This document shows, piece by piece, positions 1 to 11,105 of a DNA stretch of 64,000 nucleotides. The notes below the pieces were generated by a model. It saw only the letters and a program-made list of their open reading frames with translations, did no database searches and was not told the origin of the DNA. The first letter of the stretch is position 1; the number at the start of each line of letters is the position of its first letter. The stretch is taken from NCBI GenBank assembly GCA_949825065.1, contig OX463839.1, forward strand, positions 30,637,540-30,701,539. The letters are read 5' to 3'. The DNA comes from Odontocerum albicorne (taxonomy: Eukaryota > Arthropoda > Insecta > Trichoptera > Odontoceridae). The position numbers and the translations under genes are program-made.

Positions 1-1374
1 CAAGCATCTGCCCAACTCATTTAAATCGCCCCTATGGCCGTTACGGTCGCGAGTGAAATTGGTATCGGAATGGGCGTGATTGGGGTGTGGTTAGGGTGTA
101 GCTAGTTTTCTATAGGCGTACCACCGAATGAAATATATTTTTTCACGTTTTTTTTTGTTTTCTCTCTTTCAAAACGGTGAATCTTATCACGGCGATTAAC
201 TGGTAGACAGGTGACACCCATGGGGCCCATCAATTTAATTATTTCATTGACAGTTGGAAATGATATCAAGCGATAAATATTCAGTTCGTTTGATCTTATA
301 GGATGATTGATCAAAGTTTTAAAGTCGTGATTCATTTTAACATATATATATTTTTTACATATTAACATATTATTTATGAATCATAAATATATAGGAATTG
401 AAAGATTATTTGATTTTTATAAAGTATAATTGTGATTTTCTAGGTTAAAATCAAACGTGTAATTAAAATAACACTTTTTTTTTAAATCGACAAAACTTGA
501 CAAATAACCCATTTTAATATTTGTGTTTATTTTTAAAGGTTTCCAAATTTGCTGATTAAACTTTAAAGTATGGTTACTAATAAGGGCAAAGATCAAGGGT
601 TGATTTAGTATCAAACCAATTCATCTCTCCTCGGGACATGTAGTAAATAGACATGCCATTTATGATTTACGACTATTCGATGGAGTTATTATCAGAAATT
701 CCCGTGTTAATTTGTAACGAGTTCGTCCATTAACCGCCAAGTGAGCCGTTATTGATATATTATAATTATTATCAAGGGTTACTTAATTTATATTGTATGT
801 TTCCTTTCATATCGCAGCCTCGCACCCCTTGGTAAAGAAATTTTGTTTGTATTTAAAAATATTTGATGTGTTGAATTTATATAACATACATATGCATGTT
901 ATATGTACCATATATATGAATATTTCCTTAATGAAAAATATTTTCAATTATAGAAAATTTAATATCTTCAGCTATAAAAAGGTTTTTTCTTAGTTTTTTT
1001 TACTTAAAAATTAAATACAAGTATTAACACGATTCATACAGCTTATTTCAAGGTTAACTTCTTCATGATTTTAGGGAATGATGAAACATTTTTTACGATT
1101 AATTTGAACGATTGATTATTACCGCGTTTATTTATGTTTATTATTTGAATTACAAACAGAGCTTTGGTTTCATATGTTTATACAAATTAACATAAAATAC
1201 GATATTTGTTTGAACAATGTACGGTCGATTTCGACCATTAAATGTGGGTGGCGTGTGAAGCTTTAGAAATCACTTGAAGACGACCTTTTAAGGGAGCTCT
1301 TATCAAAATTTATGATGGTATATAAACACTACGCCTAAAGTCGAATGTGTTACTATCACATATCGGAAGATCTA
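1..1374. other. AT-rich non-coding stretch
   Basis: I see no gene or recognisable repeat here. The first 220 bases are somewhat richer in G+C than the rest. The short open frames have no protein-like composition and are best read as chance. Confidence 0.5.
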
Positions 1375-1960
1375 CAAAGGTTTCTTTATAGTTCGTCTTC
1401 TCTTGGTAATTTTTCCGCAGTTTTCTTATCCAATATGTTTTTATGAACAAATGCAGACGCGGGGCAGAAATTATCTAATGACCGCAGCTACTACCTTCCT
1501 ATCCTTACACTCATCTTAGTATATTAATTTTGTGATTGTTTTAATCTGTCAATAATAGTCGGTTCGAGTCCCAAGTAAGAGCACCCTTGAGCAATGTTTG
1601 CTCTCTTAACAGTCGGTTCGAGTCCCAAGTTAGAGCACCCTTGAGCAATGTTTGCTCTCTTAACAGTCGGTTCGAGTCCCAAGTTAGAGCACCCTTGAGC
1701 AATGTTTGCTCTCTTAACAGTCGGTTCGAGTCCCAAGTTAGAGTACCCTTGAGCAATGTTTGCTCTCTTAACAGTCGGTTCGAGTCCCAAGTTAGAGCAC
1801 CCTTGAGCAATGTTTGCTCTCTTAACAGTCGGTTCGAGTCCCAAGTTAGCGCACCCTTGAGCAATGTTTGCTCTCTTAACAGTCGGTTCGAGTCCCAAGT
1901 TAGAGCACCCTTGAGCAATGTTTGCTCTCTTAACAGCGCCGTTTAAATTGTCCTTTTATT
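1375..1960 (+). repeat. Dispersed repeat copy 1, with expanded 54-bp core
   Basis: The segment aligns over its length with a second copy at about 44975-45255. Shared blocks include CTGTCAATAATAG just before the B-box-like GGTTCGAGTCCC, and TGTCCTTTTATTA at the right end. The other copy has a single core unit, whereas this one has seven in tandem. The unit carries a good match to the tRNA/SINE B box, so a tRNA-derived element is likely. No A box is obvious. Its 5' limit is approximate. Confidence 0.7.
1561..1938 (+). repeat. 54-bp tandem array, 7 copies
   Basis: Seven consecutive units start at 1561, 1615, 1669, 1723, 1777, 1831 and 1885, giving an exact 54-bp period with very few differences between units. 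Each begins with GGTTCGAGTCCC and contains a small GAGCA...TGCTC inverted repeat. Because 54 is a multiple of three, several frames stay open as repetitive ORFs on both strands. These are by-products of the repeat and not genes. Confidence 0.95.
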
Positions 1961-2255
1961 ATTGTTATTAAAAAAGTTACAATATTCAATTAAAAAAATG
2001 AATTTAGAGCTCCCGTGAATACAAACATTTTAGTGTTATAAAATGTATAAACGTTAACATGATTCATACACCAAACATATAAAGCAAGCATACAATAGAC
2101 ACGGGCTCAGAAGGCCTAGAACAGTATTCCACGCTGAAAGGTTTCATAAAAATAAAATAATATACTTCACAAATTTAAAAAAACACTCATGGTATACTTC
2201 CATTAAGACCATATTTTCTAGCAATTTAATTAATAGTAAAAAAAAGTATTGTACT
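1961..2255. other. AT-rich non-coding stretch
   Basis: No gene, repeat or motif is recognisable. Confidence 0.4.
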
Positions 2256-3165
2256 GAGTTGATCCGAAAAGTAGTTTGTATTTCTCGGACATGTGTTGCT
2301 AGGACATTTTTGTAGCTAACTTTATTCCAAACATGTTTTGTGCATTCTCCGGCCATTATTATTAACCCAAATTGCTGGAGTAATTTTCTTTGGCGTTATT
2401 TTGAAGATGCAACCAAATAAGTTCTGGATATTTTTTTACTGCCGCAAAATAAAACATGCGACACAAACCAATAAAAGATACATATAGTGTATGGTGACGA
2501 TGCAGTAAGCGACCGTTTGTTTCAAATGCGGTTTAAAAATTTAAAAATAATTATTTGACACTTTGAGATGGTGTCCAATCTCGAAGGCCAATTTTCATTG
2601 ATGACTATCAAATCAAAGCTTTGATCGAAAATAACTAGCGTTCTACGACACAGAGGATTGCTGAGATACTGAAAATATCAAAAACCACCGACCACGTGCA
2701 TATGGTAAAGATTGCTTGCGGGAATTGCAACGATGTTTGGGTATAACACAGATTGAACGGAAAAAACTTAATGTATCGGGTCTCCGCAAGCGATTGACTG
2801 CAAAAAACGCAACGAAAATTAACATTTTTTTATGAATGTCATCTTTCATCAGGACAACCTCACGTCTCTTTGCAGACGCATTAAAAATTGGAACAGGTGG
2901 TCTGCGATGTCCTATCCCACCTGCTGTATTTACCTGATCTAACACCCTCCGGTTACCCCTTATTCTGGGCCCTGCAGAATTCCCTTGAGGGGAAAAATTT
3001 CACTTCCCTGGAGGTCTAGAAAAATCATCCGGATCATTTATTCGGCCAGAAAATGCGAAATTCCGCCCTGCCAGAACTTGCCCGAAAGAAGACTTACAGA
3101 AAGAAGACTTGCAGAAGTTGCCCGAAAGATGGCGTAGGTAGGGGAACAAAACGGTGCATACATTA
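2256..3165 (+). pseudogene. Decayed mariner transposase relic
   Basis: Frames broken by stops and indels still read as mariner transposase. A YSVYGDDAVSDR-like piece lies near 2490, with an ISKTT-like helix-turn-helix remnant near 2660-2690. Near 2840 a VIFHQDN-like block matches the second catalytic motif. A PDLTPS block near 2935 is followed by LQNSLEGKNFTSLE near 2970-3015 and KLPERW near 3110-3130, the usual C-terminal order. The residue after PDLTPS is Gly where the third catalytic Asp is expected. The region between helix-turn-helix and second Asp is too short, so an internal deletion is likely. The first 460 bp resemble 14430-14900. It cannot encode an active enzyme. Confidence 0.65.
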
Positions 3166-3245
3166 CAAAATAATGGTACATCTAAATATAAAAAAGGGGG
3201 TTGAATATAACCTAAAAATACTAAATTACTTTCCAGATCACTCAA

Positions 3246-3425
3246 TATATTGTTTTATTCTTTCGTTATATGCAGTACAACCTGGCTAGTTTATTGTCAT
3301 GTGGCAATCTTTTCCAATCAACAAGAAAGGTATTTAATAAGGTTCAACTGAAAATTAGACTTGAGCTTTTTGTTTAAATGGGTACCAACGGGAATCGAAC
3401 CCGTGGCCTTGTTGACAACCTCCGT
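3246..3425 (-). repeat. tRNA-derived SINE copy
   Basis: On the minus strand a B box (GGTTCGATTCC) is followed by the family body (CAGTCTGG/TTCACTT-like, then the CTCTTCCAAC-type block read in reverse) and the tail beginning CCAGGTTGTACTG. The 5' part of the tRNA-like head is missing, where the next SINE begins. Confidence 0.7.
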
Positions 3426-3630
3426 AGTCTTGTTGGTAAGACGCTTATTTTCCAGCCCGGGATTTGTAGGATCAATTTCCTTTGATACCCAGATTTTTTT
3501 AAGAAAGGGTTGCATTTTGGTTTTCACTTAATGCTTGTTTCACACCTTTTTAGTCGGTCGGAAGAGATTTCTATATTGTAATAACCCCGCCAGGGGTTAA
3601 TGTATACGACGAAAGTGTAAAACAATACAA
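3419..3630 (+). repeat. tRNA-derived SINE copy
   Basis: It starts CCTCCGTAGTCTTGTTGGTA, the A-box region of the family. It runs through a degenerate B box (GGATCAATTTCC), TTTTCACTTAA and GGTCGGAAGAGAT, and ends in GAAAGTGTAAAACAATA. It lies head to head with the preceding copy. Confidence 0.75.
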
Positions 3631-3688
3631 CCTGCAACCCTCGGGCTGGAAGACAAGTGCCCTACCAACTAGACCACGGAGATCGCTG
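3631..3688 (-). repeat. SINE head fragment
   Basis: Only the tRNA-like head remains. The plus strand reads as the reverse of CTCCGTGGTCTAGTTGGTAG followed by the anticodon-arm-like GGAAGACAAGTGC block. It abuts the tail of the preceding plus-strand copy. Confidence 0.6.
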
Positions 3689-5120
3689 CCATTTTAAGTT
3701 TTAAATTCAAGCATTTGAAATTTAAATTTGAGACAAAGTTTATAAAACTTTTTATTTTTCACCGTTCCTAACAATATTGCCTTAATGTTGGAAACGATGT
3801 TTTGCCTCGAAGCGTTCGATATATTCTCGTCTTTAGATGATTTTAACGTAGTTATAAACTCGTATGCCAAAGTACGGGGCAGAAACGTAGTTATAAACTC
3901 GTATATCAAGGTACGGAGCAGAAAATGATGAAATTTGAGGCATTAAATGCTCATACAATAGCATGTAGCTTAGATAGCCTGGTTAAAAGCTTCTTTTACT
4001 TTTATTCGATAGCATTCGCATGTTAATTTTATTCATCATAAAACATTCTATGCTGTCATTAGATTTAATTTTTGAAATATACTTTATCTCTGCACATTTA
4101 AGCGTGCAACAACTCATATTTAAAAATATATTAATATCTTTTAATTAATTTAAGAGCCGTTTTAGTACTTCTTATTGTTCCATAATTCGCATAACGTATC
4201 TAGGTAATCGGAAGCCTTTATAAATGAATAGGGAACTTTTATCAGTTCAACATGTTTGTTCATAGTCTATCACCAACTCTTATAATATAAGAGTGAACAT
4301 CAAACATGGTCAACTTTCTCGAACTCGTTGTTTTCCACAGCAGTTGACTATAATTTAAGTCTTTATTTTATTGCCTCGTTTTGTCTTCACAGTTGCTATG
4401 GAAAGGCATTACCCCGATAAGATGGTCGAGGAAAACAGCAAAGTTTGATTTACAATGATTTATATATTCTTGTTCTCTCTTGACATTTGTTCGATTTTCG
4501 AAACCTTTTATTTCAGCACGTTTTTGGAATTCAATCTCATGTGTTTCGATAAATCTATTCAGCGTGTCAAGGCACTAATTCACTCAACCACCAAACGTCA
4601 CGTGGACACGGAAAACCTCTTCCGACTTTATGGTGCAATTTGTTGATAAAATTAAAACGAGTGTCAGTGTCGCTGTTTGAGTGGCGAAATAAATTTTATC
4701 GGCGAGGAGAACAGAAAGGTTCCCGCTCGGCTTAAGCGACCTAATTCTTTTATTGTACAAGACTATAGTAAAAAGTAGTAGTGAGTGCCCGTGGTGTTTG
4801 ACATGGTACGATTTATTATTTTTCTTTATTATATTACAAAAATATTAAAATGAGAGACTCACTCAGTGTAGAATTTTTATTAATACTTATTCAGAGGTCG
4901 TATATTAGTAAGCTGGGACATACATCTTGAACACCAGGTAAACGGTTGCCCAAGCAGATTATTTTAATGTATCTAAAAGGAAGGCATCCTGTGGTTCTCT
5001 CTATACCTCGCCAGTGGGGGAACTGTGAAGATAGGTAAGACCTTCAATGAAGCATAAAGACCGAGTTAACGCAAGGTAGGCAATAGGGCCCTTATGCAGG
5101 CAATAGGGACCCTAACCTTT
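3689..5120. other. Non-coding stretch with one 39-bp duplication
   Basis: At 3845-3923 a unit containing ACGTAGTTATAAACTCGTAT is repeated twice with a 39-bp offset. I see nothing else I can name. Small ORFs here lack any recognisable domain. Confidence 0.4.
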
Positions 5121-5450
5121 CTATAAACAAATGAAGATTATTGCAAAAAAAATCGAGCGTTTTAAATGGTTTGGATACTTAATTAGAAAGAAATATGAAT
5201 AACTCCTAAAGGAATCTCTAAGTATTAAATCAGGATTAGTAAAGAGGTTATGACCGTCGACGACGTGGTTTTTAACCATCCAAAAATATTTCAAGATAAT
5301 AATAAACAAACAAGTAATAACCGTAAGACATGGTGCATGTTCATTAGAAGAATTGGTCCTTAGTTAGATGAGAAGAAAGTCAGATACACAATAGAAGGTT
5401 ATGGAACTGCTCTTTGAGTAACTAGTCATTCAACGGCTCTTGAGAAATAA
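5121..5450 (+). pseudogene. Possible LINE C-terminal fragment
   Basis: The plus strand reads KKIERFKWFGYLIRKKYE near 5145-5200. This resembles the basic W-(Y/F)-GH block seen near the C-terminus of several LINE reverse transcriptases, followed by a broken EELVLS-like piece near 5345. Stops are frequent and the match is short, so this is tentative. Confidence 0.3.
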
Positions 5451-6360
5451 AATGTTCTTATTTTAATATTGCAGTAAAAGTAATATTAATGGGTAAAATT
5501 TAGTCTATGCGGGAACAGTGAAAAGCGCCTGTTTTAGTTACATAACATTTGCTAACATAAGGATATCGGACAGTTGAGTTGTGGTTCCGTACAGCCAAAG
5601 AGATAATATTTTTTCAATATAAATCTCCAACGTTAGGGAGACCGGACATAGTACATGAAGAAGAACTATTATGTAATAGGTTAAGTATAACGGGGCTGGC
5701 TTAGATAAATACGGAAATATGTTTTTTAAGGTCGCTGTCTCTGGTTAGTGACTAGAATTATGTAAGGTAAATAAAATTTCTTATGCTTCTTCTTCTTAGT
5801 GAAATAAACTGTATTGTTTCGTTAAGACTGCTTCATTTGGGATATTTATGTAACACTTTCATGCAACACTGGAGTTTTTTTTTGCTTTAAACAATTTCTT
5901 CCAATCAACTAGATTTTATTTCATAATTATTATTGGTAACCATGACTATGTCTTTAATTTAATTGTGAAAATAATATTAAGGGAAAATTAACAAAAAAAA
6001 ATGAATAAAACATAAATTAAGGACGGGGAATATTTTAAGATTAATAATACTTTTTTAGTTTTTTTTATTAAATATTAATAAAAATGAAGCACATCTGATT
6101 GAGCCAAGGGAATCGTTCCAAAATAAAGTTGAACGAATTGCAAAATAATATGTGTGATGCGTTGATATATAATGTATTCTGCCTCCACCAGATTCGGGGG
6201 ATCGTCCATGCTAAGAAAGAAAGTTGAATTGTTCACGCTCATACATAGGACAACTTATTTCACGTAGATACTGAGGAAGATATTGAATTTTTCCAGGGAG
6301 AAGCAATTAGCATTAAGAAAATAACGATGAATTATAAAGTATTCCCTTATTAATAACAGT
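5451..6360. other. AT-rich non-coding stretch
   Basis: Nothing recognisable. Confidence 0.4.
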
Positions 6361-6525
6361 TGGGCGCCGCTGAGTGAAGCGTCAGGTCCCCTCCGACCTG
6401 GCCCGTCTCACCCAGCGCGCCGCGCCGCGCCGCACAATACGAGAATAATTACAAGGGAACTTTTCAGATACAACCGCCAATTAGCGGTCCGGCGCGAGCA
6501 CCAGCACCAGCCCCAGCGCCGTAAA
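6361..6525. other. GC- and CpG-rich island
   Basis: A sharp compositional island in AT-rich surroundings contains GCGCGCCGCGCCGCGCCGC and, further on, CACCAGCACCAGCCCCAGCG. It might be a promoter, a 5' exon or a GC-rich insertion. The reverse strand has a 40-50 residue open frame with a hydrophobic stretch, but I cannot recognise it and do not call it a gene. Confidence 0.4.
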
Positions 6526-6689
6526 CTTAACCAAGTGGTCAAATGAATCATCGCATTGCTCTTTCTTCCCTTGTTTGCTGCTTTAATGTGATTTAAATTC
6601 CAAATATTTGGGATAATTAAGATTATTTCTGAGGTCGTAAGTCAAAATTGATTAAATTCAAATACTAATTTGTTAAACTATAAAATAAT

Positions 6690-6905
6690 ATAGACATCGT
6701 TATCATCACCATCATATGTTCTTGTTGGGGTAGGCAGAGATAACATATCTTCAACTTATTCTATCCTGCCACAGGCTGCCACACATATTTCGCTTCTGCC
6801 ACGGCCATACACCTCGTCATGCGTACTTTCCTATAAAAAAGGCTTTGAACTCTCCCTTCTTTCAGAATTTGATTAATTTATTTGTATCACTTTTTATGGC
6901 GAAGA
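6690..6905 (-). repeat. LINE 3'-end fragment (copy a)
   Basis: It aligns with 8105-8320 in the same orientation and with 22260-22410 inverted. Shared landmarks are the ATCATCACCATCAT-type run, GTTGGGGTAGGCAGA, CACCTCGTCATGCGTAC and CTTTCAGAATTTGAT. On the minus strand this is a LINE 3' end finishing in a GATGATGAT-like tail. Confidence 0.55.
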
Positions 6906-7640
6906 AAATAGGTAATGAGAAAGTTATAAATCTTGTATGTCAGACTATCAATAGGATCAGTTTGATTTATTGCGAAACCATTTTATCTTATTTGATTTTC
7001 GAGTATATTTGTGAAACTTGCTTTTGAAATATTTGTTCACTTGGTGAAATTCACATAAACATAAACAAGCTAGACTTGAAGAAAAACTTGATTTAATGCC
7101 TTTCAGTGGAGATATCGATTTCTTTTATATTACAATATTTCTTAAGGCTTTTAGGAGTCGAGGTATTTGCTTAATTTATGTTCAACATAAAAATTGGTTG
7201 TAACACTATAAACGCAATCAAATTCTTCGTTTCGCGAAAATAACTTGATTATTTATTTATTTGAACGATTTTGAGCATGGAAATACCAATTATTGCCAAT
7301 CGAAAGACTTGAATCAATAAGTTTTACAATAAAAATAGACGGAAAAGAAATTACTATTTGGAATTGTTTTCATAGTGTGTTTTATTATTTATTTGAAGTA
7401 GTGATCGATAGAGTAATCTTTTGAAGCGTAATTTCAACCAATTAATATGCTTTATCATACTTGAATTTTATTAAATCACGATATTTATATTTAGGTTACG
7501 GGAAAAATACACTTTATTAAGTTTTGGTTTTGTGAAAAAGTATGAAATTTTACGCTGAAGAAAAACGAAAATTTCACGGAAGAATTAATTCATGTACTGT
7601 GTCAAATGATTCACGAAAATATTTTCCAGTAACTTTGCAT
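6906..7640. other. AT-rich non-coding stretch
   Basis: Nothing recognisable. Confidence 0.4.
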
Positions 7641-7642
7641 GG

Positions 7643-7828
7643 CCATCGTCCCATGGCATGGTTAGACGCTTGTCTTCCAACTCGGGTTGCGGGTTGAATC
7701 CTGTTGCAAACCAGATTTAAAAAAAACTTAAGTCTCGTTTTCACTTTAGGTCTTTTTAATATCTTTCTTGGAAGTGATTGTTAAACGACAATTAACCCAC
7801 CAGGTTCTACAATGAAAGTAAAATACAA
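7643..7828 (+). repeat. tRNA-derived SINE copy
   Basis: Degenerate head (CATGGTTAGACGCTTGTCTTC), B box GGGTTGAATCC, body with CGTTTTCACTT and TTGGAAGTGATTG, tail CAGGTTCTACAATGAAAGTA. Confidence 0.7.
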
Positions 7829-8104
7829 AACATCGATGATATTTTTAGTATGTGGATTTATTTTAGTCAAATGTAAATGCTTAATAAGTTGATTTAGATA
7901 AATGTGATCTCGGAATCATATAAAACCCAATTGTTTCTCGTAGTTTCTTCTAACAAATCTGTGATTCCTCGTAGTCTTGAAGATCATCCATTTACCTCCT
8001 GAAAAAAGGACAAGGAAAAACCGAAATTCTATTTATTATTATTTTTTTCAGATAAACAAATGAATACCTTCCAATTTAAATGCACAAGATTATCTTCAAA
8101 TTGA

Positions 8105-8330
8105 AATTTCATCATGATCATCACCACCATCGAGCTATGTCTCTGTTGGGTAAGGCAGAAAAAAACAGATCCAGTTCATTCTATCTTCGCACAAATTTTT
8201 CGTTTCTACCGTCTTCATACACATATAGCTCGGCATGCACATTATCTTGCTATAAACGCTTTTTATTATTTTCTCTTTCAGAATTTGATAAATATGATCG
8301 TGCCACGTTTTCTAGGTCTTCTTTACATAA
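8105..8330 (-). repeat. LINE 3'-end fragment (copy b)
   Basis: It is homologous to 6690-6905. It has ATCATCACCACCATCGAG, GTTGGGTAAGGCAGA, AGCTCGGCATGCACATT and TTTCAGAATTTGATAAAT. The open frames on the plus strand across this fragment are antisense artefacts. Confidence 0.55.
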
Positions 8331-10519
8331 AATAAAAATGTACATCCTTTTGTTATCCAGTTTAAACTAGCATTATATTATTCATTTTCTACGATGTGTT
8401 ACATTGATTAATATTTAAATGTTTACATAATATAAACTGAATATTCTATTATATTTTTGAAATTGTATATTGTACTCGTATTAATGTAACATAAGTTAAA
8501 AATATTTTTTTTGTGAATATTTTATGTAAATTTCAAAATACGAATATAAAACACAAAAAATAAAACTTAGTATATTTTGAAATTGAGAAAAAACCATTAT
8601 AAAAGTCGACAAAATGCGATGGGCATTTGTGTTTTTTGTTACAAATGTGAAAATAAAAACGGGAGAAATTTGCTTTTTACCCACCAATAGAGCTTTTTAA
8701 CATTCATCTCTCTCATTCTGTCTAAACAGTAAAAGGGAAACCTTTCAACAATCATAAATAAGACGTCCAGAATTCAACGCGCTGAGGAAATTCCCCGCCA
8801 AATCAAGTGACACTGCCGCTATCTCTTCTCTTTTTATTTTTCTACCCTCGCAATGTTTGATACATGTTACATATTATATAAATTATATTTCATCTTTATT
8901 TTGTCTAAGAGTTCCAAGGAATCGTTCGATTATTTTAAATAAAATAAAAAAATGATATTTAAATTGTGAACTTTGCGTATTTCATTAATTTAATATGCAT
9001 ATTTTATATATCTGTGCCCAGTGGAGGGCTTACGTTGATGGGAAGAAGCATATCCTGGCCATTAAAAAAATGTGGAATTTCGTGTCTTGTCTTGCGGCGA
9101 CGAATGTGTGCTATTGCAATGTATTTTTTAGAAAGGGGTGATCAGATAATTGTTCGTTAGGAACATATGTTATAAGAATACTTTAAAAAGGAATTCAAGT
9201 ATTTAGGTTACAAATAAAAATTAAATTAAACCAATTTTCCTAAATGCCCTTAATGACTGAGAATCGAGACAGGAACAAGGGATGGAATAGAAAAATATTG
9301 TAGGGAGTAATAGTGTTAGTTAAATGCACTCTTTGTAGCATGCCAAATAGAGTGTTAGTCTTAGGATAGCTGCAAATTTCAGAACCTGGTGGCATGGACG
9401 ACATGAAGAAGGAAATGCCAAGAGAAAATATCTGCTTGAGTGTAGCGCTATTTCGTGAATGAAGGAACGTTTTTTAGTAAAATATGAAGGTAATATAAAA
9501 AAGGAAATATAGATAAGGTACTAACATTTATGGCAATTTTTTATTAGTTAGCTACTTACTGTCAAAGTATCAAGTTTTATTGTTGATGTTCGTTACTTGC
9601 TTAATTTTGATTTTTGATAGAAAATATCCAAACGTAAAGAAAATAAATGAAAGGTCTATGGTATATTATGTGTAGTTGAGCGTACAACACGAAGAACAAT
9701 ATTATGATGTATAGACTTATTCAGTGGTACCCAAGGGAAAGTGATCTAAGGCATGCTGGGTGGATGATATATGAGTAAAAGTGAAAATATAACGCGGCAA
9801 TAAATTGCAATGGACGTAGGATTTTGGAGACGTGTTTAGCAGTGAACTAATAAAATAGCTGTAAATGTTACAATTGTATGAGGCGTAATAATATAAAGCG
9901 ATGCATTTAAAAGTAAATCCACTTTTTTATACACATTAAAAAAAGGAAAAAAAATACGATAACGGTTGCCATATAATAAATCTAGAGACGATACAAAAAT
10001 TATATGGTCTTAAAATAAAGGTAACACAAAATCAATAAGATTTTTTAACATTTCATTGTATTATTGTCTAAAAAAAGAATCTATTTAACCAAAAATGTAC
10101 AAGTAATTTTTATTTTTAAATATTTTGAATAGCTTTTTAAAAATATAAACTGATTTTGACAAAACAAAGTTTTGAACGAATGAAAACTTAGGAGTTGAAA
10201 ATTTTATTTGAAAATCTAATAAGATTGGTAGAAAAGTTATGAACTTTATAAGAATAATTTACAATACTTTTAAGGCGGTTATTTTGTTATTTTGTTAAAA
10301 AAATAAAGTCAAAACTCTTGAGAAATTAAGATTTGTAAATATCTTGAACACACTTAAACAAATTAGGTTGTTTCTTTAACTAAATCTTATACTTAAAAGT
10401 CTTTGAGCCGCGAATAACATTTGCAAGTAAAATAAGTTTGGCATTGTGACACTGAATATAAATTAATTAGTTATTTCGCCATTGTAAACTGTGTTTCACT
10501 GGCAATGTTTTCGTTACAA
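8331..10519. other. AT-rich non-coding stretch
   Basis: No gene is supported. A TACTCGTA octamer lies at 8473. Around 9680-9790 the plus strand weakly resembles a LINE C-terminal region (RRTI followed by a Trp/Gly-rich stretch), but it is too degraded to call. Confidence 0.35.
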
Positions 10520-10522
10520 AGT

Positions 10523-10756
10523 TTAAAATTTCTGCATTATTTTTGTACATTCGATTTTTTTATTATCTTCCGCAATAAATTTTAATTTATAGCAAATTTT
10601 ATTCAACGTTATATCGGGATCGCTTGTATCTTTTCTCGCACACCTACATGTCAGGCGAGCCTCAGGATTCGCCCTTTGTTCCTCAGTCAGCAAATATGGC
10701 AGTATGGAGTATGTTTGCTCATGCAAAGTAGATAGATATTGCATTAAACGAAACAT
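10523..10756 (-). other. Unidentified 77-codon ORF
   Basis: The predicted product is hydrophilic, with charged residues and a CRCAR motif, and does not look like simple AT-rich noise. I do not recognise it. Its 5' end overlaps the start of the LINE fragment on the other strand, so it could be a fragment of another element or chance. Confidence 0.2.
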
Positions 10757-11090
10757 GCCGTTTAATCACTGGATGTCTTAGACCAACCCCGATGGAAACG
10801 GTTTACACACTTGCTGAGATATCTCCTCCAGATATCAACCGCAATATTGCATGCAGGAGTGAGAAACAAAAACAACTTAATGATCCCAAACAACTTATAT
10901 ATAGCCAAATACCAACATAGCCAAGACTGAGGTCAAGAAAGAGTATTATAAACACATTGTAGGCTTCGGAATGTGAGCGTGCCGATTCCTTGGGAGCTAA
11001 AACTGAAAACTTGAGAACATGGATACAGCTGTCGGAGGGCCCACCGATAAAATACTGCCTACTGTGGGTCATATAAAAGTCTCTTTATAT
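10742..11090 (+). pseudogene. LINE reverse transcriptase C-terminal fragment
   Basis: The plus strand reads NETCRLITGCLRPTP, then LAEISPPDINRN, then a charged LRSRKS-type block. This series (CR.I.GCL.PTP ... LAGI.PP..RR) is common downstream of the polymerase domain in arthropod non-LTR retrotransposons. Stops interrupt it. Upstream catalytic motifs are absent, so it is a 5'-truncated, dead copy. Confidence 0.6.
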
Positions 11091-11105
11091 GTGCCACAGT
11101 AGGCA
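11056..11105. repeat. Near-perfect hairpin
   Basis: Arms 11056-11077 and 11084-11105 pair over 22 bases with two mismatches around a 6-base loop (AGTCTC). The outer 12 bases, TGCCTACTGTGG, are perfectly complementary. The hairpin lies at the end of the LINE fragment. Confidence 0.85.

Noticed and set aside
1524..1946. Repetitive ORFs of about 120 codons on both strands
   Set aside because: They exist only because the 54-bp unit is a multiple of three. No initiation context or family supports translation.
3380..3430. tRNA gene, from the GGTTCGATTCC box
   Set aside because: No cloverleaf can be drawn; the box belongs to a SINE head. The same holds for the other B boxes in the window.
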